64,000 nucleotides of DNA from Marinomonas arctica (GTDB taxonomy: Bacteria > Pseudomonadota > Gammaproteobacteria > Pseudomonadales > Marinomonadaceae). This document shows, in pieces, positions 49,181-58,052 of the stretch (the first letter of the stretch is position 1; every line of letters begins with the position of its first letter). Below the pieces are notes generated by a model that saw only the letters and a program-made list of their open reading frames with translations, had not been told where the DNA came from and did no database searches. Location of the stretch: assembly GCF_003259225.1 (NCBI RefSeq), contig NZ_QHJF01000015.1, positions 1-64,000 on the forward strand, read 5' to 3'. A program made the position numbers and the translations under genes.

Positions 49181-50494
49181 ATGACTACCTCCTCAAAATT
49201 CTTGTTTAGAGCAAGTCTTGTTGCGGCCTCTGTGGCAGCAGCGTCTTCTGCATACTCCGCAGGTTTTGCTTTAAATGATCATAGTGCGACAGCGTCAGGT
49301 AAAGCCTTGGCTGGTGTCGCGGCGTCTAATGCGGATATCTCTGCCAGTTTCTGGAACCCAGCGCTTTTTGTGAATGCTAAAGAAACGACTGTGTTCGTGT
49401 CCGGTGCTTACGTTATGCCGAGTATGGACGTGACGAATATTGCAGCCAATAACGCAGCTGCAGCAGGTGGAACGGCTATTGTAGGTTCTACGACAAACAG
49501 TGATTCTGTTGATGATACGTTTGTGCCGTCGTTTTACTTTGCAAAGCCTCTGTCTGATAAAACCGTCGCTGGCATATCTTTAAACGCCCCATTTGGTTTA
49601 TCGGGAGATTATGGCGATGACTGGGCGGGTCGTTTTCATGCCACTGAAACCTCACTTCAGGACATTGCGTTGAGTTTTTCACTAGCGCATCGAATTAACA
49701 GCTGGGCATCCGTTGGCGCCAGTGTACAGGCGCATAAAGCGGAAGTAGTGTTAGCGTCCGCTGTTGGGTTTGTTGGTCGAGAGGGTGATGGCCGTATTGA
49801 AGCTGATGATACTAGCTATGGATATAGCTTGGGTGTGGCGTTGGAACCAATTAAAGGGACACGGCTAGGGTTGGGTTATCGTAGTGAAGTGGACTTTGAT
49901 TTTAAAGGGGATGTTAAATATACGAATGTCACTGGTTTAAATGCTGCTCTAACAGGCTTAGGTCAACCAAACTTAATTAATACGACAGTCAGTGATTCGA
50001 TAACGCTACCTTCCGTACTGACTTTAAGCATGGAGCATGATTTAACCCAGAAATTAATAATTGGTTTTTCCGCCATAAAAACAGGTTGGGGTGCTCTTGA
50101 TGGTCTAAATATTGATTTTGAGAGCCCTAGCACTCAAGGTAATTCTGTGCTTACTTTTGGTTTTGAAGATCAATGGATGTATTCAACTGGTTTGACTTAC
50201 GCCTATTCTGATAAATTGACATTGCGAACCGGTGTGGCCATGGATAACTCTCCTGTGACGGATAAATATCGCTCAGCACGTACGCCAGATGGGGATCGTA
50301 AGTGGATCTCTGTGGGGGGCACGTATGATTTCAATGATATGACATCAGCAACTTTGGCCTTTACCCATGTGATGATCGACGATGTGTCTGTCAATCGTAC
50401 GAATCTTACAGAAGATACTGCCCGTGGCAAGCTAAAAGCTGACTATGAATCTTCAGCCAATGTTGTCTCTGTGGCTGTGAACATGGCGTTCTAG
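49181..50494 (+). CDS. FadL/TodX-family outer-membrane transporter for hydrophobic substrates
   Basis: The 437-residue product has a signal peptide (cleavage after about residue 26, SSAYSA then GFALNDHSAT). The mature N-terminus is the FadL hatch: GFALNDHSATASGKALAGVA, with NADISASFWNPALF. The rest is a beta-barrel with alternating aromatic strands that ends in VVSVAVNMAF, a C-terminal Phe. FadL proteins move long-chain fatty acids or aromatic hydrocarbons across the outer membrane. The substrate cannot be told from sequence alone. It stands as a single gene with its own terminator. Confidence 0.93.
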   Translation: MTTSSKFLFRASLVAASVAAASSAYSAGFALNDHSATASGKALAGVAASNADISASFWNPALFVNAKETTVFVSGAYVMPSMDVTNIAANNAAAAGGTAIVGSTTNSDSVDDTFVPSFYFAKPLSDKTVAGISLNAPFGLSGDYGDDWAGRFHATETSLQDIALSFSLAHRINSWASVGASVQAHKAEVVLASAVGFVGREGDGRIEADDTSYGYSLGVALEPIKGTRLGLGYRSEVDFDFKGDVKYTNVTGLNAALTGLGQPNLINTTVSDSITLPSVLTLSMEHDLTQKLIIGFSAIKTGWGALDGLNIDFESPSTQGNSVLTFGFEDQWMYSTGLTYAYSDKLTLRTGVAMDNSPVTDKYRSARTPDGDRKWISVGGTYDFNDMTSATLAFTHVMIDDVSVNRTNLTEDTARGKLKADYESSANVVSVAVNMAF

Positions 50495-50524
50495 CATATT
50501 CAGTTCGGTCATTTGATTTGATTC

Positions 50525-50560
50525 AAAAGCCAGTGTTCTATTATGAATGCTGGCTTTTTT
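50525..50560. terminator. Terminator after the FadL-type gene, possibly bidirectional
   Basis: Stem AAAAGCCAGTGTTC/GAATGCTGGCTTTT (two wobble pairs) with a loop of about 6 nt and a T run on the plus side. A-rich sequence on the other side may also stop the convergent EAL gene. Confidence 0.85.
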
Positions 50561-50608
50561 GTGTCTGAATTAAGAAAGGCATAGATATACGGGAAAGGGC
50601 TGATGGCG

Positions 50609-52861
50609 TCAGTATACCATGCGCAATTCTTTTGCTTTGGCATTGTCTTTAGCCGTCCAGTCCGACATTGGTGACGGTTTGGCGAAGTAGTAGCCTTGTA
50701 GTGTCTGGCAGCCCAGTGCAGCAAGAAGGTTGGCCTGCTCTTTGGTTTCTATGCCTTCAGCGATGACTGTCATACCAAGAGACTCTGCGAGCTGAATGGT
50801 GGATTTTACAATATCCACATGGCGCTGATCCCCAGGTAGCGGAGAAACAAAACGACGGTCTATTTTGAGTATGTTGGCAGGGATATCAACAAGCTGCCCT
50901 AACGACGCTTGGCCTGTGCCGAAGTCGTCTATGGCGATTGAGTAACCATATTGAGACAAACTCCTTAGGCGTTTATGGATAAGCGGATGTGTCATAACAG
51001 AGCTAGTCTCTGTTATTTCTAACTCTAACATGTCTTTTAGCCACGGGTTATCAGCAATTAGCGTCATTAACAATGCAAAAAAAGCATCGTTCATCAATTC
51101 TTGACCCGCTAGGTTAAAAGCAATCGGAGTGTAAATGCGTTCTTTGTGCCATGAGGATAGAGTATTAACAAGTTCGCGAACGAGATTTTCCGCAAGCAGT
51201 GGTAATAAACCCAGTTTTTCGGCAATTTTAATAAAGGTGGTCGGAGGAATAAATTGCCCGTCAGTTTGCCAGCGAGCTAGAGCTTCAAACGAGCAAATTT
51301 GCCCATTTGGCCTTACTTGAGGCTGCAGCCATATACTGACTTGTTTGTTCTTAATGGCTGTACTAAGTTTTAGGCCAAGTTTGTGTTCTTCTATCAGCTT
51401 GTTTTCTAGGGTGCGATTGTAATAGGAGAAACGCTCAGCGCTACTGGAATATTCTAATGCCATTTCACAGTGTTCTAGTAATTCTTCCGCTGTTTTACCA
51501 TCCGTTTGATAGTAGGCAATGCCTACTTGGTAGTCCATATTCAATTTACTGCCTTCAACGGTTATCTGGCTAGGCAGAACAGAATGAATCAGGGCGGAGA
51601 GATTTTTTTGAATAAGGTAAGCCTGACTCAGAGGCACGAAACACGAAAACTTAACGCCACGTAGTCGACCAATAATGGTGTGTTCTGAGAGCTTTTTTTG
51701 TAGCATTTTGGCGAAGTTAAGAATGATTTTGTTGGCATTGTCCTTGCCATATTGTTTATTAAGTAGTTTGAACTGACTAATGCGTATAATGAACATGGCG
51801 CCAGTTAGATGCCGATTTTGTTCATTAATACGTTGATTGGTTTGACTGCAAAAATGTCTGTAATTAGGTAAGAGAGTGAGTAAATCAAAATGCGCAAGTC
51901 GGCTATTTGTTTGTTGTGTGTTTTCAAGCTCTTGCTGGATGGCTTTTAGTTGCGTGGTGTTTTGTAAGTGCAAAACATAGTAGCCATGTTGTGTTAAAGA
52001 GGCTCGACGTACTTCAATATGAACGTTGGCTTTTTGCTTGAGAGTGCATTCTGCGACGTTAGATTGCCAGAAAAATCTTCCTGCTGCGCCTGTTGGCGAC
52101 AGCCAATTAGCGATAGTGGAATTGCTAACAGTATTTTGCTCCGAATCAGATAATAGCTCCCGAGCGAGTTGATTGGCTTTTAGTATTTTTCCGCGCTGGT
52201 CACACAGTAAGGTTGGTGTGCCTGTATTCTCAAAGAACTCTTCATAGAGTGCGTAATTGTCATTGAGTTTTTGGTAAAGCAGTTGCATGTGCGAAGCGTT
52301 GTTTTCGAGAGTCTGAATAATTCGAGAAACGGCAAGTGGTAAGCCAATATTGAGTGTGACAAAGGTGAGCAGTTGGAAGTAAAAAGACGCGGTAAGATCG
52401 GTTTGTATGTTGCTAAGGCTGTCTGTTGTCATCAAATAGAAAGGATATATATTGATCACCATTGCCGCCAGCGAGGCTTTAAAGCTAAAGAGCAGTCGTG
52501 TGATCAAGGGTAACGAATAAAGAGAGATGAGGGCGTACTTTTCAGCGTGAAATTCGTCACTCAGGGTCAACAATAAAAAACTGGTGGTGATTAATGTAAG
52601 TAAAAATAAGATGGCGGTGAGTTGGGTGTACTTTCTACTAAAGTAAAGTAAGCCAGTGAGTAAGCAGAGGTAGCCTGCGTTTATTGTTAGAAAAGAGGTT
52701 TCGTTAATAAAATAAAGAGTGTGAAATTCAGAGACAACAAAGATACAGATGGTGAGGGCGAGTAAAATCCTTAACGCGCTTTGCTGGAAGACTTTTTCAT
52801 GTCCTTCAGTCGCTGAGTCAGAATTAAGTAAAAAATACCGCTTTAGAAAATCAATAAACAT
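50609..52861 (-). CDS. Membrane c-di-GMP phosphodiesterase: 6-TM sensor, PAS-like, degenerate GGDEF, intact EAL
   Basis: The 750-residue protein has about six membrane segments in residues 28-190, then a PAS-like domain (about 205-310, ENTGTPTLLCDQRGKILKAN). The GGDEF domain (about 325-480) has its signature replaced by RLRGVKF near residue 402. The EAL domain (about 520-740) keeps FEALARW, FNLAGQEL, LELEITETS, IDDFGTGQASL, LKIDRRF, IAEGIET and LQGYYFAKP, so all usual metal and catalytic residues are present. It should hydrolyse c-di-GMP, with the GGDEF part as a regulatory module. The signal is unknown. It is transcribed alone after the iron operon terminator. Confidence 0.92.
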   Translation of the reverse strand: MFIDFLKRYFLLNSDSATEGHEKVFQQSALRILLALTICIFVVSEFHTLYFINETSFLTINAGYLCLLTGLLYFSRKYTQLTAILFLLTLITTSFLLLTLSDEFHAEKYALISLYSLPLITRLLFSFKASLAAMVINIYPFYLMTTDSLSNIQTDLTASFYFQLLTFVTLNIGLPLAVSRIIQTLENNASHMQLLYQKLNDNYALYEEFFENTGTPTLLCDQRGKILKANQLARELLSDSEQNTVSNSTIANWLSPTGAAGRFFWQSNVAECTLKQKANVHIEVRRASLTQHGYYVLHLQNTTQLKAIQQELENTQQTNSRLAHFDLLTLLPNYRHFCSQTNQRINEQNRHLTGAMFIIRISQFKLLNKQYGKDNANKIILNFAKMLQKKLSEHTIIGRLRGVKFSCFVPLSQAYLIQKNLSALIHSVLPSQITVEGSKLNMDYQVGIAYYQTDGKTAEELLEHCEMALEYSSSAERFSYYNRTLENKLIEEHKLGLKLSTAIKNKQVSIWLQPQVRPNGQICSFEALARWQTDGQFIPPTTFIKIAEKLGLLPLLAENLVRELVNTLSSWHKERIYTPIAFNLAGQELMNDAFFALLMTLIADNPWLKDMLELEITETSSVMTHPLIHKRLRSLSQYGYSIAIDDFGTGQASLGQLVDIPANILKIDRRFVSPLPGDQRHVDIVKSTIQLAESLGMTVIAEGIETKEQANLLAALGCQTLQGYYFAKPSPMSDWTAKDNAKAKELRMVY

Positions 52862-52880
52862 TAATCAACTTCATAATGTC

Positions 52881-52909
52881 AAAAAAGAAGCCGCAGTTAT
52901 TTGCGGCTC
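52881..52909 (-). terminator. Terminator after the iron-related operon
   Basis: On the minus strand, stem AGCCGCA/TGCGGCT with a 6-nt loop is followed by TCTTTTTT. It lies 65 nt after the DUF1513 gene and before the EAL gene. Confidence 0.82.
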
Positions 52910-52973
52910 GAAATGAGACATTACCTAAAAAATATGAATTTCACCACGTTAGTTTTAAATTTTAGATAAAAAT

Positions 52974-54080
52974 TTAAATATTAATGTGCCTAAAATGGTT
53001 ATCCCATTGAATGTTGGTATGATTCTTGACCATTTTGCTGATATTTTGTACTGGGTTGCTTTTTAGCTGCGCCCCTGTGCCACTGGTCAATAAAAACTCA
53101 TGGGCATTACTTGTTGCAACAAGACCACAAACATCGCGGCAATTTTCAACGCCTAAAAAGGTTTTTGTATCCACATGCCAATAGGCAACTAGGCCGCCTC
53201 TGGGGGTACTGATAGCCAAGATGTCACCAGACTTATCGAAACAAACGCTACCACAGTACTGCTTAAAGCGAATTCTAATGTCTTCCGGCATAGGAAGGTA
53301 ATCCAGTTCGGGGTGTTCTAGTCGAGATAAAGCCACCAATGGAACTTGATCCCATATATCGCCTTGATACTGAAAACCCAGTGCAACCGTCCCTTTAGGG
53401 TTCACATCAAGATGCCGAATACTCAATTGGTGTAATTCGTCACGATGGGAAGCTTGATTTAAAATACGACCATCTTTCAAGGAAAGGTAAGTGACATTGG
53501 GTTGCATGGTATCAAGATTTAATATGTCTCTGTCTTCTCTTGGGTGGGTCATGAGCCCACCGTTGGCGATAATCAACACTTGGTCATTTAAAAAAACAGA
53601 CTCATGGGGACCTATGCCATTGCTGTTGAACGATTGTAAAATGTTTCCACTTGGCCAATCCCGTATAAAGATCCTTCCTTCGCCAGTTGGATAGTAATTT
53701 TCCTGCGTAATGAGCTGAGTGCCATCGGCGGAAAAAAGTGCATGCCCGTAGAAATGATGGTCTTTACTTGGTTCAATACGTTTTATTCTCTGGCTGCTTG
53801 ACACATCAAAGAAATCCATAAAAAAACCTGGCCGTCTACCGACAATGCCAATGATGCTCTGGTTAGGGTGGACAACTGGCGCATGGGCCCGATCCGGTAA
53901 TGGCGCCGTCCAAAGGATCGTACCTTCATCGTTAAATAAGCCAAAAAAATGCGTGTTTTTGTCGAGTGAGTAGGCTGAAGCGTATAGTGTTTCGCCTGTT
54001 TTTTGCTGACTAAGAGCCGCCCAAGATGATGTAGTTATAAGAGCGCCACTCAACAGTAAAAATGATCGTCTCGATAACAT
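52974..54080 (-). CDS. DUF1513 protein with a Tat-type signal peptide
   Basis: The 368-residue protein starts with a twin-arginine signal (LSRRSFLLLSGALITTSSWA), so it is probably exported folded to the periplasm. The mature part (SLDKNTHFFGLF, EDRDILNLDTMQPNV, VCFDKSGDILAISTPRGG) looks like a seven-bladed beta-propeller and matches DUF1513. Members are found with imelysins and di-haem oxidoreductases in iron-regulated operons. Their role is not established. It starts 2 nt after the upstream imelysin gene and is the last gene of the operon. Confidence 0.87.
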   Translation of the reverse strand: MLSRRSFLLLSGALITTSSWAALSQQKTGETLYASAYSLDKNTHFFGLFNDEGTILWTAPLPDRAHAPVVHPNQSIIGIVGRRPGFFMDFFDVSSSQRIKRIEPSKDHHFYGHALFSADGTQLITQENYYPTGEGRIFIRDWPSGNILQSFNSNGIGPHESVFLNDQVLIIANGGLMTHPREDRDILNLDTMQPNVTYLSLKDGRILNQASHRDELHQLSIRHLDVNPKGTVALGFQYQGDIWDQVPLVALSRLEHPELDYLPMPEDIRIRFKQYCGSVCFDKSGDILAISTPRGGLVAYWHVDTKTFLGVENCRDVCGLVATSNAHEFLLTSGTGAQLKSNPVQNISKMVKNHTNIQWDNHFRHINI

Positions 54081-54082
54081 GC

Positions 54083-55141
54083 TTAATCTCCGTCCCTGCT
54101 GTTGAAGCCAATTTGAAAGCCAAGTTTCGTGACGAGACTGGATAAATAAGATTGGCTGTTTGAGATGGATTTTACGAGAGGTTGTGCAAGATCAAAGCGT
54201 TGCTCTTTTGTGTAGTTACCGTGAAAAAAGTCATCGGGCAACTGTAGCGCTAATTTGGTGTTTTCCGTTAACTGCTGCTCTAATTGCTCGGCCAGATTTG
54301 CATCGCTTTGCTTGGCAAGGTCAAACAAAGAAGGCGAACCCGTGTGATAAATTTCCCGGTAGGTTTGCACGTTTTTTTGTATAGCTTTTAAAGAGAGATT
54401 ACTGCGATAAAATTCAGCAAGTTTGAGATTTTCTCGGCCATTATAGCCAATGGGGGTTTCAAGCTTAGCGTCTTTTACTGCTGACATGTGCTCTAGCCAT
54501 TGTTGTAAAAATTGCTCTAATGCTACTTTTTCAGGATCAAAGCCCATACCCTCTTCGTCAAAGACCCAATCTTCTGCCTTGCCTTCTTGCCATTGTTTGA
54601 ATACAGCATCCGCACTCTTTGCGTGATGTGCTGTGATTTTCTCAAGTAGCAGACAATGGCTGGTTGATTGTACTGGCGTAAAATCAGGGTGATAAAGTAG
54701 GCTTTCGATGGCTGTTAAGCCTCTTACCGCTATGCTAGCGGATGTCCAAAATTTTGGCGCATCCATGATAGATGGATCACCTTGTGCCAGCGCTCTTAAC
54801 TGACGTTGGGTAACCCCTTTTTTATCTGGCCAATATTCGAAGGCGTAATAGCGCATGAAATACGTAACAGGACCGAAATTGAGCCACTGTACCTGCTGCC
54901 AATCTTGAGCGTTGATTTTAAAGGCGGTCTTTGCTGCTTCTAATGTTTGTGCTGATGGCGAAGCACACAAGGCGCTACTAAGATCTTGTAATGATTTTGA
55001 GGACGCTGAGTAGGCTTGATAACCTTGGGTAACAATCTGAGACGTGATGCCAGTAAGAGGGCCTTCCCACGTACCGGCTGATGCCAATAGAGGTGTAATG
55101 GTACTCATGGTGAATGCCATGAGTTTTGACAGATGTTTCAT
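54083..55141 (-). CDS. Imelysin-family periplasmic protein lacking the motif histidine
   Basis: The 352-residue protein has a signal peptide (about 1-21, ending PLLASAG) and the helical imelysin fold (LEAAKTAFKINAQDWQQVQW, WTSASIAVRGLTAIESLLYH). Imelysins are thought to bind iron or take part in its uptake through a GxHxxE motif. Here that motif reads G141-L-T143-A-I-E146, with Thr for the His. It may therefore bind metal differently or act as a partner of the intact imelysin encoded first in the operon. The start overlaps the upstream stop by one base (TAATG). Confidence 0.88.
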   Translation of the reverse strand: MKHLSKLMAFTMSTITPLLASAGTWEGPLTGITSQIVTQGYQAYSASSKSLQDLSSALCASPSAQTLEAAKTAFKINAQDWQQVQWLNFGPVTYFMRYYAFEYWPDKKGVTQRQLRALAQGDPSIMDAPKFWTSASIAVRGLTAIESLLYHPDFTPVQSTSHCLLLEKITAHHAKSADAVFKQWQEGKAEDWVFDEEGMGFDPEKVALEQFLQQWLEHMSAVKDAKLETPIGYNGRENLKLAEFYRSNLSLKAIQKNVQTYREIYHTGSPSLFDLAKQSDANLAEQLEQQLTENTKLALQLPDDFFHGNYTKEQRFDLAQPLVKSISNSQSYLSSLVTKLGFQIGFNSRDGD

Positions 55142-56514
55142 TAGAGAGACTCCAGAAAATAAATGAGTTTGTTGCGATGCTCTTTGTGTAGGCTTTTATA
55201 AAATTCTTGACTGCCTTTGGCTTCACCGCCATGCCATAAAATGGCTTCTTCAATATTTCTCGCTCGACCATCATGAAGAAAGCCCACTCTGCCAGACACT
55301 TTTTCAGACAAGCCGATTCCCCATAAAGGTGCTGTGCGCCATTCTCTTGGACTGGCTGAAAAGCTAGGAAATCCGCTAGCAAGACCCTCTCCCATATCGT
55401 GCAGTAGCATGTCAGTAAAAGGGTAAAAGGTACGGTTGTTGAGCACAGCAAAGCTTGAATGGTCACCAGTTTGCATTTTGGGAGTATGACAGCTGGCGCA
55501 GCCACCGTCGTCAAAAAGACGTTTCCCATCTAAAAAGTCTGTGCTGGTTAGGTTTCTCATTGCTGGGGGGGAGGAGAGGGAAATAAAAAGATCAACCAGT
55601 CTGGCTTGTTGCTTGTCAACTTCTAGGTTGTCTAAATGTGTACTGTTACCGTTTGCGCTGGTCATGCAGTCTGTCTGTAATGCGGTACAATCGCCAGAGG
55701 CTGACGGATTTAGTGGCGTTGATAGCCCCAAATCGGTATTAAAAGCGGACTGATTTTGCGCACTGATGTTGGCGACAGACGCCTTATAACCAAAACGGCC
55801 AATCACTTTTTCTTGCTTATTGAAAACCCAACTTACTCGGCCACTAATGCCATCGTTATTTTTATCATCAGGATCGGCATTTGCCATAATCATTTCGTCT
55901 GGAATGTTATCCAATAATCCCATTCCAACGAGGGCAGGTGATACCAGCATAGTAAACCCCGTGTCGGTTTCAAAATCGCCATAATGAAGCGTATTCCAAT
56001 GCAGGTTAGGTTGTCTCAGTGTGACTTGGGTGCCATCTTTTAATGTTTCAATGTGCGTGCTGTAGGTAAGAGAATAATCACCTTCCGGCAAAACGCCAAG
56101 GGTGCTTTGGCCTTGAAACTGATGGCCGTAACGTTTGTCACCAATGTGAGGGTAGATCGTGTTTTCATCCAATACGGGATAGCTCTTGCCTAGTCTAATT
56201 AAAAAAGACGGTACGGATAGGCCGCTAATATTCGCTTCTGGGGCGTGTCCTCGGCCATTGTTGATGTGACAATTGTTGCAAGAACGAGTATTGAATAGAG
56301 GGCCTAATCCATCGCTGGCTGTTGTCGAAGAGGGGGCAGGCACCCAAAATTTTTGAAAAACGCCTTCACCGATATGAAATTCAAATTTGTCTTCTACTCG
56401 AAGACCTGACAACGGCGTGGAATAATCACTGGCCATTGCTAGGTTCTGAAAGCAAAAAAAGCCAGCGCACGCGCCAGCAACGAAAAACACACAAGCCTTG
56501 AAATTTGCTGTCAT
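55141..56514 (-). CDS. Di-haem oxidoreductase (DUF1111, putative peroxidase)
   Basis: The 457-residue protein has an N-terminal signal or anchor (about 1-28) and two c-type haem sites, CNNCH (79-83) and CASCH (about 339-343). It matches the DUF1111 di-haem oxidoreductase family, distantly MauG-like. It is expected to be periplasmic, and in imelysin operons it may oxidise or reduce iron before transport. That role is inference. A segment DPDDKNNDGISG resembles a calcium-binding loop. Co-transcribed with the next gene by one-base overlap. Confidence 0.9.
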   Translation of the reverse strand: MTANFKACVFFVAGACAGFFCFQNLAMASDYSTPLSGLRVEDKFEFHIGEGVFQKFWVPAPSSTTASDGLGPLFNTRSCNNCHINNGRGHAPEANISGLSVPSFLIRLGKSYPVLDENTIYPHIGDKRYGHQFQGQSTLGVLPEGDYSLTYSTHIETLKDGTQVTLRQPNLHWNTLHYGDFETDTGFTMLVSPALVGMGLLDNIPDEMIMANADPDDKNNDGISGRVSWVFNKQEKVIGRFGYKASVANISAQNQSAFNTDLGLSTPLNPSASGDCTALQTDCMTSANGNSTHLDNLEVDKQQARLVDLFISLSSPPAMRNLTSTDFLDGKRLFDDGGCASCHTPKMQTGDHSSFAVLNNRTFYPFTDMLLHDMGEGLASGFPSFSASPREWRTAPLWGIGLSEKVSGRVGFLHDGRARNIEEAILWHGGEAKGSQEFYKSLHKEHRNKLIYFLESL

Positions 56515-56544
56515 AAACAGACGAATACCACAACTTAATATACA

Positions 56545-56575
56545 GAGACCTTTACCTTATGGTAGTAAAGGTCTC
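56545..56575 (-). promoter_or_regulatory. Intercistronic 11-bp hairpin inside the iron operon
   Basis: GAGACCTTTAC and GTAAAGGTCTC are perfect inverted repeats around a 9-nt loop, in the 123-nt gap after the first imelysin gene. No T run follows on the minus strand. It could stabilise or process the mRNA, or slow polymerase, to raise the first gene over the rest. Confidence 0.5.
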
Positions 56576-56637
56576 ATATGACACATTTTATTCATCCATG
56601 TTTTAAATGCAGAGCCGTTTTTATTGCAAGCGCATCA

Positions 56638-57936
56638 TTAATTATCAAAGACAGCACTAGGGTTATCCAAGCTGTCTGAACCTTCTAGCGCAATGCCCTC
56701 AAGGTTGAGTAGGTGAATAATGTCTTCGGTAGTGCGAGTTTCATCGACCAATGAATCGACAAAATTTTGCACAAGTTGATTGCCTTTGGTGTTGTTCATG
56801 GCAATCAAGACATCAAAGGTTTGGCCTTTTCCTGCAGCATCAACCATTGCTTGTGCTGCGGCCTCAGTGTCATTAAGTTTTTGCTTCATTTCGTTGTCGA
56901 GCTGTTTGTTTTGCTTAGCAACGAGGTTAGACAAAGACGCGCCTTTCACCCAGCTACCGTCGACACGCTGATATTCGCCTAAGTACGCATTTTTGATGCC
57001 TTTTGCATCATAGTAATGTGACCAATGTGTGTTATCAGAAAAGCAATCGTGCTCTTCTTCAGGGTCGTGTAACATCAAACCAAGTTTCGTTCTTTCGCCA
57101 CCCAACTCACCGTACGCAAGGCTTCCCATGCCGGTAAGAATAGTCGCCAGGCCTTGCTCAGGCGTTTGCTCTAATAAAGCAACACGAGCAGCACCACCTT
57201 GTTTCCAATTGTTTGCCATTTCTTCTAAGTCTGAAATAAGCAAATCGGTAGCCGCCACTAAATAATCACGGCGACGATCGCAGTTGCCATTTGTGCAGTT
57301 ATTTACATCAAAATCCGTTGCAGGGCGTTCGCCAGCGCCTGGATTGGTGCCGTTTAGATCTTGCCCCCATAGTAAAAACTCAATGGCGTGGTAACCACTG
57401 GCAACGTTGGCTTCAACGCCATCGGCTTCTTGCAAGCTTTCGGCAATAAGCTCAGGAGTAATATTAGTGGTGTCTACTTTTACGCCACCAATGACTAGGC
57501 TAGTGGATGCGATCACATTGGCTGCGTAAAGCGGGTTTAAATCGGATTCTGTACCGTAGCTATCCGCTGCTACATAATCAATCAAGCCTTCGTCTAGAGG
57601 CCAAGCATTCACCTTGCCTTCCCATTCATCTACGATCGGATTACCGAAACGGTAAACTTCACTTTGCTGATAAGGCACACGAGCTGCGATCCATGCCGTG
57701 CGCGCTGCTTTTAAGTTGGCTTCAGTAGGATTGGCTAACAAGGTGTTGATAGCGGTACGCAGAGTCTGTGCTGTTGTGAGTGAATCAGTGTAAACCGCTT
57801 CGGCAATGTCTGCATAATGAATCACGACGGAATGGGCAGTAACGGCCGCAGATTCATTTTTTAGGGCAGCAGGACTGCAAGCTGTGAGCATCGCACCAGT
57901 CACACAAATTGCGATAGGGGTTAACAATCGTTTCAT
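56638..57936 (-). CDS. Imelysin-family lipoprotein, likely iron-regulated
   Basis: The 432-residue protein carries a lipoprotein signal with lipobox LTAC (Cys20), so it is membrane-anchored in the periplasm. Two imelysin repeats are visible. The canonical GxHxxE motif is intact as G181-Y-H183-A-I-E186 in GYHAIEFLLWGQD. RVPYQQSEVYRFGNPIVDEW and the C-terminal NNTKGNQLVQNFVDSL are also conserved. It resembles IrpA and Pseudomonas imelysin-type proteins induced by low iron. It is the first gene of the operon behind a Fur-like box. ATG follows TTGGAG. Confidence 0.92.
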   Translation of the reverse strand: MKRLLTPIAICVTGAMLTACSPAALKNESAAVTAHSVVIHYADIAEAVYTDSLTTAQTLRTAINTLLANPTEANLKAARTAWIAARVPYQQSEVYRFGNPIVDEWEGKVNAWPLDEGLIDYVAADSYGTESDLNPLYAANVIASTSLVIGGVKVDTTNITPELIAESLQEADGVEANVASGYHAIEFLLWGQDLNGTNPGAGERPATDFDVNNCTNGNCDRRRDYLVAATDLLISDLEEMANNWKQGGAARVALLEQTPEQGLATILTGMGSLAYGELGGERTKLGLMLHDPEEEHDCFSDNTHWSHYYDAKGIKNAYLGEYQRVDGSWVKGASLSNLVAKQNKQLDNEMKQKLNDTEAAAQAMVDAAGKGQTFDVLIAMNNTKGNQLVQNFVDSLVDETRTTEDIIHLLNLEGIALEGSDSLDNPSAVFDN

Positions 57937-57968
57937 CTTAGAGACTCCAATATGTTCATGTGCTAGGC

Positions 57969-57998
57969 ATAGTATTAGAAATGAAAACGATTATCAAT
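57969..57998 (-). promoter_or_regulatory. Fur box overlapping the promoter of the imelysin operon
   Basis: On the minus strand, ATTGATAATCGTTTTCATT (57980-57998) matches 16 of 19 positions of the E. coli Fur consensus as I recall it. The same bases include a -35 TTGATA (57992-57997) and lead, after 17 nt, to a -10 TACTAT (57969-57974). Fur with iron would block this promoter directly. Confidence 0.75.
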
Positions 57999-58052
57999 GA
58001 TGATGTTTGCGCATTTTTTACAATTTATTGAATGCCTGTCGTGGCACAGTCT

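Noticed and set aside
54978-55529. 183-codon minus-strand frame across the imelysin/di-haem junction
   Set aside because: It is an alternative frame of two well-supported genes with no family resemblance.
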